The notes: generated by a model not told the origin, from the sequence alone. Positions 42,635 to 54,930 are shown, numbered from the stretch's first letter. The stretch: 64,000 nt of DNA from Microbacterium proteolyticum (GCF_030818075.1 NZ_JAUSZZ010000001.1:3410001-3474000); one strand, 5' to 3'. Translations and numbers: made by a program.

Positions 42635-42719
42635 GCGTGCATGGGTGAGTGCGCACTCCCCCGTGCCGTCGCCTGTTCCCCGCACCCCCGGCATCCGGAT
42701 CCGCGAGAACACGCGGACG

Positions 42720-42898
42720 CGCGAGATGCGCCGGACAGGGCCGCGTGCGGACGGGGCTCCACGTTGCGCACAGAACCGCGCAATCCTCGCACCACGGCAT
42801 CCCGAACCTGCGAGATGCGCCGGGCGGAGGCGCGGGCGGGCTCCACGTTGCGCGCAGAACCGCGCGATCCTCGCACCACGGCATCCCGAACCTGCGCG
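42720..42898. repeat. Two direct repeats of about 84-89 bp
   Basis: A conserved 55-bp block beginning CTCCACGTTGCGC at 42757 and again at 42841 (period 84) with three differences, each preceded by GCGAGATGCGCCGG at 42721 and about 42810. The conserved block ends GGCATCCCGAACCTGCG in both copies. It is not obviously palindromic and not coding on a convincing frame. Confidence 0.85.
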
Positions 42899-43117
42899 GA
42901 GAACAGCCATCTGCGAGGAAGCGCTCAGCCACGTCGCGAGGACAGGCTTCATCATGCCGGCAGGACGCCACGACCTCGGACGGCGGGTCCGACATCGTGA
43001 GGACGCCGACGATCTCCGAGCGAGGGCGGCGCGCCGCGGGACGAGCTCTCACGGCGGCGAGATGAGACCCACAGTCCCGAGACGGCGCCCGGCCACGAGC
43101 GGGCCGGATGCCAGGAA

Positions 43118-44614
43118 TCAGACCGCGGCGCCGCCGATGTACCGCAGCGGGATCTCGATCGTGACCTCGGTGCCGCTGCCCATGAGGGTGTGCCAGTCGA
43201 TGGTCCCGCCGAGCTCGCCCTGGATGAGCGTGCGCACGATCTGCGTGCCGAGACCGCGCCCGACCTGCCCTTCCGGCAGCCCCACACCGGTGTCGCGGAC
43301 GCTCACCTCGAGCATCTCGCCGCTGCGTTCCGCCGAGATCTCGACGTCGCCCTCCTGACCGGCGAGGCCGTGCTCGACGGCGTTGGTGACCAGCTCGGTG
43401 AGCGCGAGAGCGAGTGGTGTGGCGAACTGGCTCGGGAGTGTGCCGAACTGCCCCGTCGTGCGCGTCCGTGCGCGGGTGTTCGGGGCCGCGGCCACCTCGG
43501 CGACGAGCTTGAGGACGCGGGCGAAGACATCGTCGAAGTCGACGTTCTGGGCGAGCCCCTCCGACAGGGTGTCGTGCACCACCGCGATGGCCGACACCCG
43601 ACGCATGGCCTGCGTGAGGGCGTCGCGCGCTTCGTCGGAGTGCGTACGGCGCGCCTGGATGCGCAACAGAGAAGCCACCGTCTGCAGGTTGTTCTTCACC
43701 CGGTGGTGAATCTCGCGGATCGTGGCGTCCTTGGTGATGAGTTCCTGCTCCTGATGGCGGATCTCGGTCACGTCGCGGCTGAGCACGATCGCTCCCACAC
43801 GGTTGCCCCGTTCGCGCAGCGGGATGGTGCGCAGCGACACCTGCACGCCGCGCGCCTCCATGTCGGCACGCCAGGGCGCCCGTCCGCTGACGACGACGGG
43901 CAGCGACTCGTCGACGTCCTGTCGCTTGGCGGGGAGGATGCGCGCGGTGACCTCGGCGAGAGACTCGCCCTCGAGCTCGTCGTCGAAGCCCATGCGGTTG
44001 AACGCCGACAGCGCGTTGGGGCTGGCGAAGGTGGTGATGCCGTCGACGTCGAGGCGGATCAGGCCGTCGGAGGCGCGCGGGGCTCCTCGGCGCGGAGCGG
44101 TGGGAGCGGCGAGATCGGGGAATTCGGCCGAGGAGATCATGCCGAACAGCTCGTCCGCGCAGTCGTTGAACGTGATCTGCTGACGCGAGGGCGTCCGTGT
44201 CTCGCCGAGATTCGTGTGACGCGTCAGGACGCCGACGGTGGTGACCGCCTCCCCCTCGCGGGAGAGCTCCCGCACGATCGGGACCGCGCGCACACGGGTG
44301 GGAGTCTCCTCGAACCAGTCGGGGGATGCCGAGTCGACGATGCGCCCGCTCTGGAAGGCCTCGCGCACCTGCGTGCGCCACTGCGGCCGCACGCGGTCGC
44401 CCACGATGTCGCGATAGAAGAGCGTCGCTGCGCCGCCGGGGCGGGTGTGCGCCACGGCGACGAAGGAATCGTCTTGCGTCGGGACCCAGATCACAATGTC
44501 GGCGAAGGCCAGATCAGCGAGCAACTGTCCGTCGCCGGCGAGCCGGTGCAGCCACTCGACGTCGGCCTCGCTGGAGCGCCCCTGGGCGTAGACGAGTTCA
44601 CTCAGTGTCGACAC
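43118..44614 (-). CDS. pdtaS: Sensor histidine kinase PdtaS
   Basis: A 498-residue soluble kinase. Residues about 10-160 are a GAF-like sensor domain, about 185-300 a PAS domain (ISSAEFPDLAAP linker, then RLDVDGITTFASPNALSAF), followed by a HisKA_2 dimerisation domain with the phosphorylated His in ATIREIHHRVKNNLQTVASL and a HATPase domain (LTELVTNAVEHGLAG; VRDTGVGLPEG; GLGTQIVRTLI). This matches M. tuberculosis PdtaS (Rv3220c), which signals to the ANTAR-type RNA-binding regulator PdtaR; pdtaR is not in the window. Start GTG 44614, directly after TAGGCT-GGAGGG. The position beside whiB1 is conserved. Confidence 0.93.
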   Translation of the reverse strand: MSTLSELVYAQGRSSEADVEWLHRLAGDGQLLADLAFADIVIWVPTQDDSFVAVAHTRPGGAATLFYRDIVGDRVRPQWRTQVREAFQSGRIVDSASPDWFEETPTRVRAVPIVRELSREGEAVTTVGVLTRHTNLGETRTPSRQQITFNDCADELFGMISSAEFPDLAAPTAPRRGAPRASDGLIRLDVDGITTFASPNALSAFNRMGFDDELEGESLAEVTARILPAKRQDVDESLPVVVSGRAPWRADMEARGVQVSLRTIPLRERGNRVGAIVLSRDVTEIRHQEQELITKDATIREIHHRVKNNLQTVASLLRIQARRTHSDEARDALTQAMRRVSAIAVVHDTLSEGLAQNVDFDDVFARVLKLVAEVAAAPNTRARTRTTGQFGTLPSQFATPLALALTELVTNAVEHGLAGQEGDVEISAERSGEMLEVSVRDTGVGLPEGQVGRGLGTQIVRTLIQGELGGTIDWHTLMGSGTEVTIEIPLRYIGGAAV

Positions 44615-45206
44615 CCCTCCAGCCTAGGGGAGCGCTCGATCACCGCCTCCCCGGAGGTCGCCTGTCTCGCTGCAGGCGGGCCCGCGCGGGATCGGAACAC
44701 CTCGAACCTCGCCACGGGTGCGAGCTGCGGGCTCGACGAACACCGTGCCCGGCCGCCCCGCCGGCGACTTCACCCGGCGGGTGAGACGGGGGCCTCCCCC
44801 GAAAGGGGGACCTCGTGAGCCGCGGCCGCTTCGATGCTGATTTTTCGCGCGGTTCTCGGCCCCGGCAGGTGCCGCGGCGTCGTCCGCCGTCGACCGTCCA
44901 CACCCGAGCAGTATCTGTCTCCGTCGGCCGTGGATGCGACCGTCCCGATCGGCACGAGTGTCGCGGGGATGGCCGCGAAATCGCGGCCGATCCGCATGAT
45001 CGCGCGGATGTCGCCCGTCGATGCGGCCACCTCGCCCCGCCTCACCTCAACACCGGACGCCCGCGGAAAGGGCTCCCTCCTACGCCGTCTCACCCGCCGC
45101 GACCTCTCCGGCGGGCCGCCCGCCCGCCCCCGGACCCCCGCGTGGGACTGCCCTACTGTCGGCGTCATCCCCCGCGCCTCGCCGCTTCACACCCACGGAG
45201 GGAACC
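44615..45206. other. Spacer of about 590 bp, no gene recognised
   Basis: The divergent spacer between pdtaS and the Rv3235-family gene. Open frames exist on both strands (for example minus 44770-45168) and have high third-position GC, but none has a recognisable domain or a good ribosome-binding site. A decayed or fast-evolving gene here is possible. Confidence 0.4.
44621..44626 (-). promoter_or_regulatory. -10 box predicting a leaderless pdtaS mRNA
   Basis: TAGGCT on the minus strand, then GGAGGG and the GTG at 44614. Identical to the arrangement before bcp. Confidence 0.5.
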
Positions 45207-45653
45207 ATGTCATCGCACACCGCCCACTCCACCGAGAGTCCGACGAGAAGGTCGCTGGCCGCCGCCGCACGGTCGGAGGAGTTCTTCGGTCGTCAGAAGA
45301 CCTCGGCCCAGCACCTGCCCTCTGCGGAGAAGTTCACGCTGAACATCGTGCGCGGAGTGCTCGAGGTGCTCGCGGGAGTCCGCGAACTCGACCAGCTGGC
45401 CCGCTGGCTGTCGGAAGACGTCTACCGCACGGTCGGGGTGCGGGCGAGCCTCGCGGCCCGCGCGCGCAGCGCCCGCGGGATGCCCACCCCGCGATCGACG
45501 CACATCATTCAGAGTGTCCACCTATCCTCCCCGGCCGACCACGTCGTCGAGGCCACCGTCACGGCGGCCACGCGTCTGCGCACGCGGGCCATCGCCCTCC
45601 GGCTCGAGGGGCTGGACGGCCGGTGGCGGGTGACCTCGCTCGGTCTCCTGTGA
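45207..45653 (+). CDS. Rv3235-family protein
   Basis: A 148-residue protein of the Rv3235 family. After an N-terminal Ser/Thr-rich stretch, EEFFGRQKTSAQHLP leads to the conserved helices FTLNIVRGVLEVLAGVREL and QLARWLSEDVYRTVGVRA, and the protein ends with two strands including ATRLRTRAIALRLEGLDGRW. The length and ending match actinobacterial members found upstream of secA. The function is unknown. The ATG at 45207 has a strong GGAGGGAACC ribosome-binding site, which makes the longer upstream frame unlikely. Confidence 0.85.
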   Translation: MSSHTAHSTESPTRRSLAAAARSEEFFGRQKTSAQHLPSAEKFTLNIVRGVLEVLAGVRELDQLARWLSEDVYRTVGVRASLAARARSARGMPTPRSTHIIQSVHLSSPADHVVEATVTAATRLRTRAIALRLEGLDGRWRVTSLGLL

Positions 45654-45720
45654 CCAGAGCGCACGTCCGCCGAGATCGCGCGCGTCCGGGCGCGTCCTCA
45701 CCGAGCGGCGGACGCACGGC

Positions 45721-45768
45721 GCGCTGACGGCGGGTGCGATGGGGCCTCACCCCGCCCGTCGTCAGCGC
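45721..45768. terminator. Hairpin between convergent Rv3235-family and aminotransferase genes
   Basis: Arms GCGCTGACG (45721-45729) and CGTCAGCGC (45760-45768) with an inner GCGGG/CCCGC pairing. It lies 68 bp after the Rv3235-family stop and 116 bp from the aminotransferase stop, and could serve either gene. Confidence 0.55.
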
Positions 45769-45883
45769 GTCTCACGACTGCCGCCCCACCCGGACTCTCG
45801 TCATGGACGAACCCGTGCACCGCCGCGCACGGCGGAGACGGAGCCCGTTCCGACAGTCTCCCGCCTGTCCACCGGGACGGGCG

Positions 45884-47110
45884 TCAGGGCCGCCAGGACG
45901 CGAGGAAGTTGCCGAGCCGTTCGACGGCATCCGCGATCACCCGGGCTTCGGGAAGGGTCACGATGCGCACGTGGTCGGTGGCCGGCCAGTTGAAGCCCGA
46001 ACCCTGCACGAGCAGCACGTGCTCGGCGACCAGGAAGTCGCGCACGAACTTGCCGTCGTCGGGGATCTCGTACACCTCGGGGTCGAAGCGCGGGAACGCG
46101 TACAGCGCACCGCGGGGCAGCACGCACGACACGCCCGGGATGGCCTCGAGGCCGTGCCAGGCGGCATCCCTCTGCTCATGCAGGCGACCGGTCGGCGCGA
46201 TGAGCGCGTCGATGGACTGCACGCCCGAGAGCGCCGCCTGCACCGCGAACTGCGCCGGGACGTTCGGGCACAGACGCGTGGATGCCAGCAGGTTGATGCC
46301 GTGGATGAACCCCTGCGCGTGGTCCTTCGGGCCCGTGATCGCGAGCCAGCCCGAGCGGTACCCCGCGACGCGGTAGGTCTTGGACAGACCGTTGAAGGTC
46401 AGGCACAGCAGGTCGGGCGCCACCGTGGCCAGGGGGATGTGGACGGCGTCATCGAACAGGATGCGGTCGTAGATCTCGTCGGCGAGAAGCAGCAGCGAGT
46501 GCTCGCGAGCGATGTCGGCGATTCCGTCGAGGACTTCGCGCGAGTAGACCGCACCGGTGGGGTTGTTGGGGTTGATGACGACGATCGCCTTGGTGCGGGG
46601 CGTGACCTTCGACCGGATGTCGTCCAGATCGGGCTGCCATTCACGCGACTCGTCGCACAGGTAGTGCACGGGAGTGCCGCCGCCCAGGCTCGTCATGGCC
46701 GTCCACAGCGGGTAATCGGGCGCGGGGATGAGGACCTCGTCGCCCTCGTCGAGCAGCGCCTGCATGGTCATCGTGATGAGCTCGGACACGCCGTTGCCCA
46801 GGAACACGTGATCGGGGTCGAGGGCGGGGAAGCCCGGCACCTGCTCGTAGCGCGACACGACCGCGCGACGGGCCGACAGGATGCCACGGCTGTCGCTGTA
46901 GCCGTGCGCGTTCGGGACCGACGCGATCATGTCGCGCACGATCTGGTGCGGCGCTTCGAAACCGAAGATCGCGGGATTGCCCGTGTTGAGCTTGAGGATC
47001 GAGTGCCCCTCGGCCTCGAGACGGTCGGCTTCGACCAGTGCCTCCCCCCGGATCTCGTAGAGGACGTCTTTCAACTTCGACGACTGATCGAGGGGGCGTA
47101 GCGGGCTCAT
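45884..47110 (-). CDS. Pyridoxal phosphate-dependent aminotransferase, AlaA-like
   Basis: A 408-residue class I/II aminotransferase. VVINPNNPTGAVYSRE, LLADEIYDRILFDD and the PLP-lysine block FNGLSKTYRVAGYRSGWLAI are complete. The N-terminal LDQSSKLKDVLYEIRGEALVEADRLEAEG and GNPAIFGFEAP are typical of AlaA/YfbQ glutamate-pyruvate aminotransferases rather than aspartate aminotransferases. It converts pyruvate and glutamate to alanine and 2-oxoglutarate by family assignment. ATG 47110 lies six bases after TATCCT, a leaderless candidate. Confidence 0.9.
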   Translation of the reverse strand: MSPLRPLDQSSKLKDVLYEIRGEALVEADRLEAEGHSILKLNTGNPAIFGFEAPHQIVRDMIASVPNAHGYSDSRGILSARRAVVSRYEQVPGFPALDPDHVFLGNGVSELITMTMQALLDEGDEVLIPAPDYPLWTAMTSLGGGTPVHYLCDESREWQPDLDDIRSKVTPRTKAIVVINPNNPTGAVYSREVLDGIADIAREHSLLLLADEIYDRILFDDAVHIPLATVAPDLLCLTFNGLSKTYRVAGYRSGWLAITGPKDHAQGFIHGINLLASTRLCPNVPAQFAVQAALSGVQSIDALIAPTGRLHEQRDAAWHGLEAIPGVSCVLPRGALYAFPRFDPEVYEIPDDGKFVRDFLVAEHVLLVQGSGFNWPATDHVRIVTLPEARVIADAVERLGNFLASWRP

Positions 47111-47116
47111 CGGATC

Positions 47117-47122
47117 AGGATA
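47117..47122 (-). promoter_or_regulatory. -10 box predicting a leaderless aminotransferase mRNA
   Basis: TATCCT on the minus strand, followed by GATCCG and the ATG at 47110. Confidence 0.5.
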
Positions 47123-47180
47123 TCCCCGCCTCCATCGAGCCAATCGACAGCGAGTGGACCGTGCTTCGGCCGCTCGGAAC

Positions 47181-47219
47181 GCCGGATGCCGCGCCCCCGA
47201 CGGGGACGCGGCATCCGGC
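47181..47219 (-). terminator. Terminator after secA
   Basis: A 13-bp perfect stem GCCGGATGCCGCG (47181-47193) with CGCGGCATCCGGC (47207-47219) and a 13-nt loop, starting six bases after the secA stop on the minus strand. Confidence 0.85.
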
Positions 47220-47224
47220 ACGAA

Positions 47225-50026
<2,802 letters not shown>

Positions 50027-50197
50027 GAAGAATCTCCATCTGTCGGGTGCAGCGTCCGCGCGGACGCCGGCCTGCGAACAGGCATACATAGCCCATGTTA
50101 TCGGTGTTACCGGTTCGTGACCTGCGAAGCAGCCGCGATCCCGCGGCCGGACGCGTGCCCGCAGCGAACACACGGCGCCGCGCGCGAACCCGCCGCT

Positions 50198-50203
50198 TAG
50201 GAT
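50198..50203 (+). promoter_or_regulatory. -10 box predicting a leaderless mRNA for the coiled-coil protein
   Basis: TAGGAT followed by CGAGCC and the ATG at 50210. Confidence 0.5.
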
Positions 50204-50209
50204 CGAGCC

Positions 50210-51520
50210 ATGGCGGGGTTCTGGGGTAAGAGGAAGCGCGAAGAACAGGATGCGGCGGACGCCGATCTCGCGCGTCGGGCGGAGCTGGCGATCGTCGCCG
50301 CCGACGAGCGCGTGCGTCTGACCTCGGACGAGCTCGATTTCGCCCGGGCGGAACTCGGCGACAAGGCCACCGAAGACCTCGCCGCCGCTCTGGACTCGGT
50401 GCGCACACACCTGGCCGAGGCGTTCCAGCTGCACCAGCTGAACCACGATGAGATCCCCGACACGAAGGAGGAGCTGCGCACGCGGAACGCGCGCATCATC
50501 CAACTGTCGGAGTGGGCAGAAGACCTGCTCGAAGAGCGCACGCAGGTGTTGCAGCCGAAGATCGACGCCGTGCGCCGCGCGCCCGAGACACTCGCCCGCG
50601 TGCGCGCCGACCGTGATCGCCTGGCCGAGCGCATCCCGAACGCCCGGGAGGTCGTCGAGCGCCTGTCGCGTCGCTATAGTGACTCCGCGCTCGCGCAGAT
50701 CGGCGGCAATCCCGAAGAGATCCAGCAGCTGCTCGACTTCGCCGTGCACACCGCGTCCGTCTCCGAGCGGCGCCGGGACGCCGGCCAGCGCGAACAGGCG
50801 TCGGTGGCGTTGGAAGCGGCCACCGAGGCGGTCCGCCGGGCCGAATCGCTCCTGGATGCCGTGGACACCTTCGAGATCGAGGCGCTGCGCGCCGAATCGA
50901 CGCTCGCGGCCGTGATCGACGACTCCCGCAACGACCTGATCGAAGCGCGGAGCGGAGCGCAGACCCCCGCGGTGACCCAGGCGATGGCGGCGCTGCAGAA
51001 CGCGCTCGCCGCCCTGCCGGCCGCCGGGACCCGCAGCGACCCCTTCGCCGCGCTGTCGTCACTGCGCCAGGCCAACTCCGACCTCGATATCGCGCGCGAG
51101 CGCGCGGCTCGCCCTGTCCCCTCGCAGCAACAGGTGGACCACGCCGTGGACGACGCCGACCGACAGCTCGCGGTCGCGCGCGGCCTGATCACCGGTCACC
51201 GCGGGTGGATCGGCGCCGACGCGCGCACGCGCTTCGTCGAGGCCGAGCGCCTGCGCGCGGGGCTCCCCCTCGGTCCGGTGCCCGAGGAGCAGCGCGAGAC
51301 GGTGCTCGCCACGGCGCGACGCGCCGGGGCGTTGGCATCCGAGGCTCTGCAGATCGCTCAGCGCGACATCGAGCAGTCGCGCCCCGACGACTGGGGCGGC
51401 AACGGATACGGTCGCGGCGGCTACGGTCGCGGCGGCGGCATGGGCGGCGGCAACATGGTCGGCGGCATGCTGGGCGGTCTGGTCATCGGCTCGCTGCTCG
51501 GCGACATCTTCGACGGCTGA
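50210..51520 (+). CDS. Coiled-coil protein resembling the C-terminal region of TPM-domain proteins
   Basis: A 436-residue acidic, helix-rich protein with predicted coiled coils across about residues 10-370 (for example [27 protein letters not shown]-like repeats, [20 protein letters not shown]). It ends in a Gly/Tyr/Met-rich tail [17 protein letters not shown] and a hydrophobic [12 protein letters not shown] segment. Actinobacterial TPM_phosphatase proteins have this same helical-plus-Gly-rich C-terminal organisation, but here there is no signal peptide or N-terminal TPM domain. The protein may be a cytoplasmic or peripheral membrane scaffold; its function is unknown. It is divergent from secA. 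Confidence 0.75.
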   Translation: MAGFWGKRKREEQDAADADLARRAELAIVAADERVRLTSDELDFARAELGDKATEDLAAALDSVRTHLAEAFQLHQLNHDEIPDTKEELRTRNARIIQLSEWAEDLLEERTQVLQPKIDAVRRAPETLARVRADRDRLAERIPNAREVVERLSRRYSDSALAQIGGNPEEIQQLLDFAVHTASVSERRRDAGQREQASVALEAATEAVRRAESLLDAVDTFEIEALRAESTLAAVIDDSRNDLIEARSGAQTPAVTQAMAALQNALAALPAAGTRSDPFAALSSLRQANSDLDIARERAARPVPSQQQVDHAVDDADRQLAVARGLITGHRGWIGADARTRFVEAERLRAGLPLGPVPEEQRETVLATARRAGALASEALQIAQRDIEQSRPDDWGGNGYGRGGYGRGGGMGGGNMVGGMLGGLVIGSLLGDIFDG

Positions 51521-51719
51521 ACCCACCCCGCTCCCCCGGCGCGGGGGCGCACCCCTTCGGGTGAGATGCGCTCCGGCACGCGGCGATGCCCGGTGCCGGA
51601 GGAGCTGCTCCGCCCGGGCGAGACGAGCTGCCCGCCCGGGGGACCTGGACGCGGGATGCGGTGCGCGCGCGGACGCGCCACGCGAGTCCGCTCGCCACGA
51701 CCACCTCCCCCGGCACGAC

Positions 51720-51750
51720 GACGCCCCCGGCCGGAACGGCCGGGGGCGTC
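51720..51750 (-). terminator. Terminator after hpf
   Basis: A 13-bp perfect stem GACGCCCCCGGCC (51720-51732) with GGCCGGGGGCGTC (51738-51750) and a 5-nt loop, 14 bases past the hpf stop on the minus strand. Confidence 0.85.
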
Positions 51751-51764
51751 GCGAACGTCTCAGA

Positions 51765-52427
51765 TCAGGACGCGACCTGCGCGGCGGGCGCGGCCTGCGT
51801 CGCGAGGGCGATCACGCCGTAGTCCCAGCCCTTGCGGCGGTAGACGACGCTCGGGTGGTCGGTGCGCGCGTCGATGAAGAGGAAGAAGTCGTGGCCGACC
51901 AGCTCCATGCGGTCGACCGCGTCTTCGACCGTCATCCACTCGGGGCCGAACTCCTTCTGCCGGATGACGACCGGGCAGTACTCGTCTTCATCGGCGGACT
52001 CGCTCTGGACCGGAATGGAGCCCGTGGCGACGGCGCGCAGCACGTCGACGGAGGCGGGCTCGACGTCAATGCCGGCGAGCTCACCGGTGTTCTTCTCGAA
52101 CTTGGCGCCGCGGGGGTGGTTTCGGGCGTCGACGCGCTTCTGCTTCGCCCGTCGCACCTGCTCGGAGATCTTGTCGACCGCGAGGTCGAGGGCAGCGAAT
52201 TTGTCGGCGTCCGTGGCTTCCGCGCGGACGACCGGACCCTTGCCGTCGAGGGTGAGCTCGACCGTGTCGTCTTCCATTCGCCCGTTGCGATAAGAGCGAT
52301 GGGTGACCTTGACCTCGAGGGCCTGAGCGCGCGGCGCCAGGTGCTCGATGCGGCTGACCTTCTCTTCAACGACGGAGCGGAATCGATCCGTGATTCCCAC
52401 TCCCACGCCGACGATGCTGGTGTCCAT
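51765..52427 (-). CDS. hpf: Ribosome hibernation-promoting factor, long form
   Basis: A 220-residue long HPF. The N-terminal domain (residues 1 to about 100) binds the decoding centre: MDTSIVGVGVGITDRFRSVVEEKV, VKVTHRSYRNGRMEDDTVELTL. The C-terminal dimerisation domain (about 155-210: PVVIRQKEFGPEWMTVEDAVDRMELVGHDFFLFID, then SVVYRRKGWDYGVIAL) joins two 70S ribosomes into the inactive 100S form. The start ATG 52427 has an excellent AAGGAGGTCACGG ribosome-binding site. Position between comF and secA matches M. tuberculosis Rv3241c. Confidence 0.95.
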   Translation of the reverse strand: MDTSIVGVGVGITDRFRSVVEEKVSRIEHLAPRAQALEVKVTHRSYRNGRMEDDTVELTLDGKGPVVRAEATDADKFAALDLAVDKISEQVRRAKQKRVDARNHPRGAKFEKNTGELAGIDVEPASVDVLRAVATGSIPVQSESADEDEYCPVVIRQKEFGPEWMTVEDAVDRMELVGHDFFLFIDARTDHPSVVYRRKGWDYGVIALATQAAPAAQVAS

Positions 52428-52521
52428 CCGTGACCTCCTTGTTCCGGGTTCCGCCCGGTCAAAGGGCGGAACATCCGTCGCCTTCAGTCATCCCCACGCT
52501 AGTGCGAGGCCACCCCCGATG

Positions 52522-53190
52522 TCACGTGGAAATCACCTCTGCTTCTGCTTCGGATCGCCTGCGACGCGGCGTGTACGCCAGCGCCACGGCCCGGACGTCG
52601 GTGGCACCCGCCGCCCGCAGCGCCCGCGCGGCTTCGGCGAGCGTCGCGCCCGTGGTGATGACGTCGTCGACGATCACCACCGGACCGCGAAGCGGCACGC
52701 GCGCCGCGAACGCCCCACGGACGTTCTCACGACGCGCGCGGCCACCCAGCCCGCGCTGATCAGCGGGCGCCCGCCGCAACCGCAGCAGGCGTTCGGGCCG
52801 GCACCCCGCCCGCCGCGCGAGCACCTCGACCGGCCGATAGCCGCGCCGGCGGAAGGCGGCGCGGGAGGACGGCACCGTCGTGATCCGCGCGCCCGGAGGG
52901 ATGGATGCCGCCAGCGCGGCGGTGAGCGCGGGGGCGAGATCCCGGGCGAGCGCGGTGCGACCCTCCTCCTTGAACGCACGGACGACCCGTGCGGCGACGC
53001 CCTCGAACCGGAGCCCGCAGACCACGCCGAGGTCGGGTGCCGCCTCCCGCCACGACGGGCGAGGCGCCAGGTCGGCACGGCATCCGTCGCACAGGTTCTC
53101 ATCGGGCGCGCCGCATCCGGCACAGGCGCAGGGCAGCCAGAACGTCAGCGCGTCGCGGAAGGCGGACGTGAGCGCGGCCGGGAGGGTCAT
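52522..53190 (-). CDS. ComF family phosphoribosyltransferase-like protein
   Basis: A 222-residue ComFC/GntX-type protein. The N-terminus has a four-cysteine zinc motif (CACAGCGAPDENLCDGC), the middle has RRRGYRPVEVLARRA, and the PRPP-binding motif is VVIVDDVITTGATLAEAARAL. In naturally competent bacteria ComF helps take up single-stranded DNA; in many actinobacteria its role is unproven. The ATG at 53190 (MTLPAALTSAF) is chosen; CAGGCT-N6 precedes it. It sits next to lpqB-mtrBA as in M. tuberculosis (Rv3242c). Confidence 0.92.
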   Translation of the reverse strand: MTLPAALTSAFRDALTFWLPCACAGCGAPDENLCDGCRADLAPRPSWREAAPDLGVVCGLRFEGVAARVVRAFKEEGRTALARDLAPALTAALAASIPPGARITTVPSSRAAFRRRGYRPVEVLARRAGCRPERLLRLRRAPADQRGLGGRARRENVRGAFAARVPLRGPVVIVDDVITTGATLAEAARALRAAGATDVRAVALAYTPRRRRSEAEAEVIST

Positions 53191-53271
53191 CCGCCCAGCC
53201 TGACGGCCCCATGTGGGAATGGCCCCGCCGACGAGTGATCGGTGCACTCGTCCCCGCCTCGGGAGGAGCCG

Positions 53272-54930
53272 TCAGGACGTGGTGCCCTGCTGCGCGGCCA
53301 GCACGCGGATGTCGGAGGCGATCAGCGTCCAGGAGCTTCCCCGACGGCTGAACAGCCGGCCCTGGTCGTCGAGCACACGAACGCTCGTGCTCCCCGCGGC
53401 CAGGGTGCGCGTGCCCTCGGGGGCCACCGCATCGGTGCCGCCGCCGCCCACGCCGAGCTGGTGCAGCGTGCTGACCCCGTCGGTGCGGGAGAGCACGCCC
53501 ACCGTCGTGTCGTCGAGCCAGGCCAGGTCGAACGACCCGGGCTTCGAGAACGACAGCACATGGGGCGGACCCAGATCGATCGCACCGTTGAGGCGCTCGA
53601 TCCCGGCCACCCAGACCTCGCGGTTGCCCGAGACCGTGACGACGGCGGCGATGCGCGTCCCGTCGCGCGAGATCTGCATGGCGGTGATCTCGGCGGCATC
53701 CGGCCAGGCGTTGCCGACATCGCGCGGCACGCCCTCGGGCGTGATGGCGCGCAGCTGCGTGGGCGCCGTCGCGGGCACGCTCCAGACCACGCCCTCCGCG
53801 TCGATCGAGGGGGTGATCAGCCCCGCACGCTCGTCGAGCAAGAACGTCCGGCCGTCGGCGAGGGCGCTGGCGACGGCGCCCTGCGGGGTGCGGACCGCCG
53901 CGAGGGAGCCGTCCGCCTCCAACGCGACGGCGACGGGTGCCAGCGACTCCACCGCGTCGGAGAGCGCGCCGATCGGCTCGACCGCGTCGCCGGCGAGAGA
54001 GCCGAACACCCCGGCGGTCGTCAGGACCGCCGGAGAGGGATCCACGCGGGTGACGCGCACCTGAACCTCGGTCGCGGCGATCGGTGTGCCGTCGACGGTC
54101 ATCTGGACGTCGCTGATCCCCGCGGTGGCCAGACTCCTGACGAGCTGGGTCTGCATGCGGTCGAGACGCGTGCGGTCCAGGCTCAGCGCCGCCTGCGGGA
54201 GCTGCACCTGGGCCACCCCGTTCTGCGACAGGGTGACCGAACGCCCGACGAGCGAGAGCTCGTCGGGGAAGGCGGTCGCGACCGCACCCGCGAGCCAGGT
54301 GCTGGGCTGCCCTTCGACGAGCGCGGTGGCCACGCGGCTGGCGACCAGAGCGCGCGGGAACCAGCGGACGTCGGGCACGATGAAGCTGAACGTCGGATCG
54401 AAGTAAGCGATGGATGCCGTCTGGTAGACGGTCGGGAACACCTCTTCGTAGAGCACGACGCCGTCGGGCGCCGAGGTGATGCGCCACTGATCGTCGACAC
54501 GGGTGAGCGCGAACGACAGCGTCTCGGCCGTTCCCGAAGCGGTGGGGGCGTACGCACCCGCGGCATCCACCTCCGCCGTCGCCGTGACCGACACCGACAC
54601 CGACGAGCCGTCGGCGGCGGCCGAGGCGCGACGGTCCGCGAGCCGGTCGATCGTGACGCGGGCCCGCGGGTCCCACTGCGTACCCGGGGCGAGGAACAGC
54701 TTCGCGGTCGCCCAGTCGTCGGCGGGACCGGACCCGGCGCGGAGGAACCCCTCGACGATCTCGGTGGGGGTGGCGTCGTCCTGCGGGCCGTCGGGCACGA
54801 AGGCGAACGCCTGCGCGTCGTCGGACTGCGGGCCGCGCCCCGGGTTGACGTACCCGGTGGTGGGCAACCCGGTGCACGCGGCGAGCGCGAGCACGAGGGT
54901 GAGGCAGACGAGGGTCAGGGCGCGTCTCAT
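53272..54930 (-). CDS. lpqB: Lipoprotein LpqB, MtrAB partner
   Basis: A 552-residue lipoprotein. Signal peptide MRRALTLVCLTLVLALAAC with lipobox LAAC at residues 16-19; GerMN-like domain (about residues 190-330), where FALTRVDDQWRITSAPDGV precedes it; then a C-terminal beta-propeller-like part (GDGTRIAAVVTVSG-type blades, for example ISRDGTRIAAVVTV and FDLAWLDDTTVGVL). LpqB interacts with the extracytoplasmic domain of MtrB and tunes MtrA phosphorylation in mycobacteria. Its ATG overlaps the mtrB stop by four bases (ATGA). Confidence 0.95.
   Translation of the reverse strand: MRRALTLVCLTLVLALAACTGLPTTGYVNPGRGPQSDDAQAFAFVPDGPQDDATPTEIVEGFLRAGSGPADDWATAKLFLAPGTQWDPRARVTIDRLADRRASAAADGSSVSVSVTATAEVDAAGAYAPTASGTAETLSFALTRVDDQWRITSAPDGVVLYEEVFPTVYQTASIAYFDPTFSFIVPDVRWFPRALVASRVATALVEGQPSTWLAGAVATAFPDELSLVGRSVTLSQNGVAQVQLPQAALSLDRTRLDRMQTQLVRSLATAGISDVQMTVDGTPIAATEVQVRVTRVDPSPAVLTTAGVFGSLAGDAVEPIGALSDAVESLAPVAVALEADGSLAAVRTPQGAVASALADGRTFLLDERAGLITPSIDAEGVVWSVPATAPTQLRAITPEGVPRDVGNAWPDAAEITAMQISRDGTRIAAVVTVSGNREVWVAGIERLNGAIDLGPPHVLSFSKPGSFDLAWLDDTTVGVLSRTDGVSTLHQLGVGGGGTDAVAPEGTRTLAAGSTSVRVLDDQGRLFSRRGSSWTLIASDIRVLAAQQGTTS

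Larger units (their letters stand above)
42581..43117. other. Spacer of 537 bp with terminator and 84-89-bp direct repeats
   Basis: Between the convergent whiB1 and pdtaS genes. It contains the whiB1 terminator and two copies of a long direct repeat; the rest is unrecognised. Confidence 0.65.

Noticed and set aside
44770-45168. Minus-strand open frame of 132 codons between pdtaS and the Rv3235-family gene
   Set aside because: No domain, weak start, and overlapping frames on the other strand are equally open; described only as an unassigned spacer.
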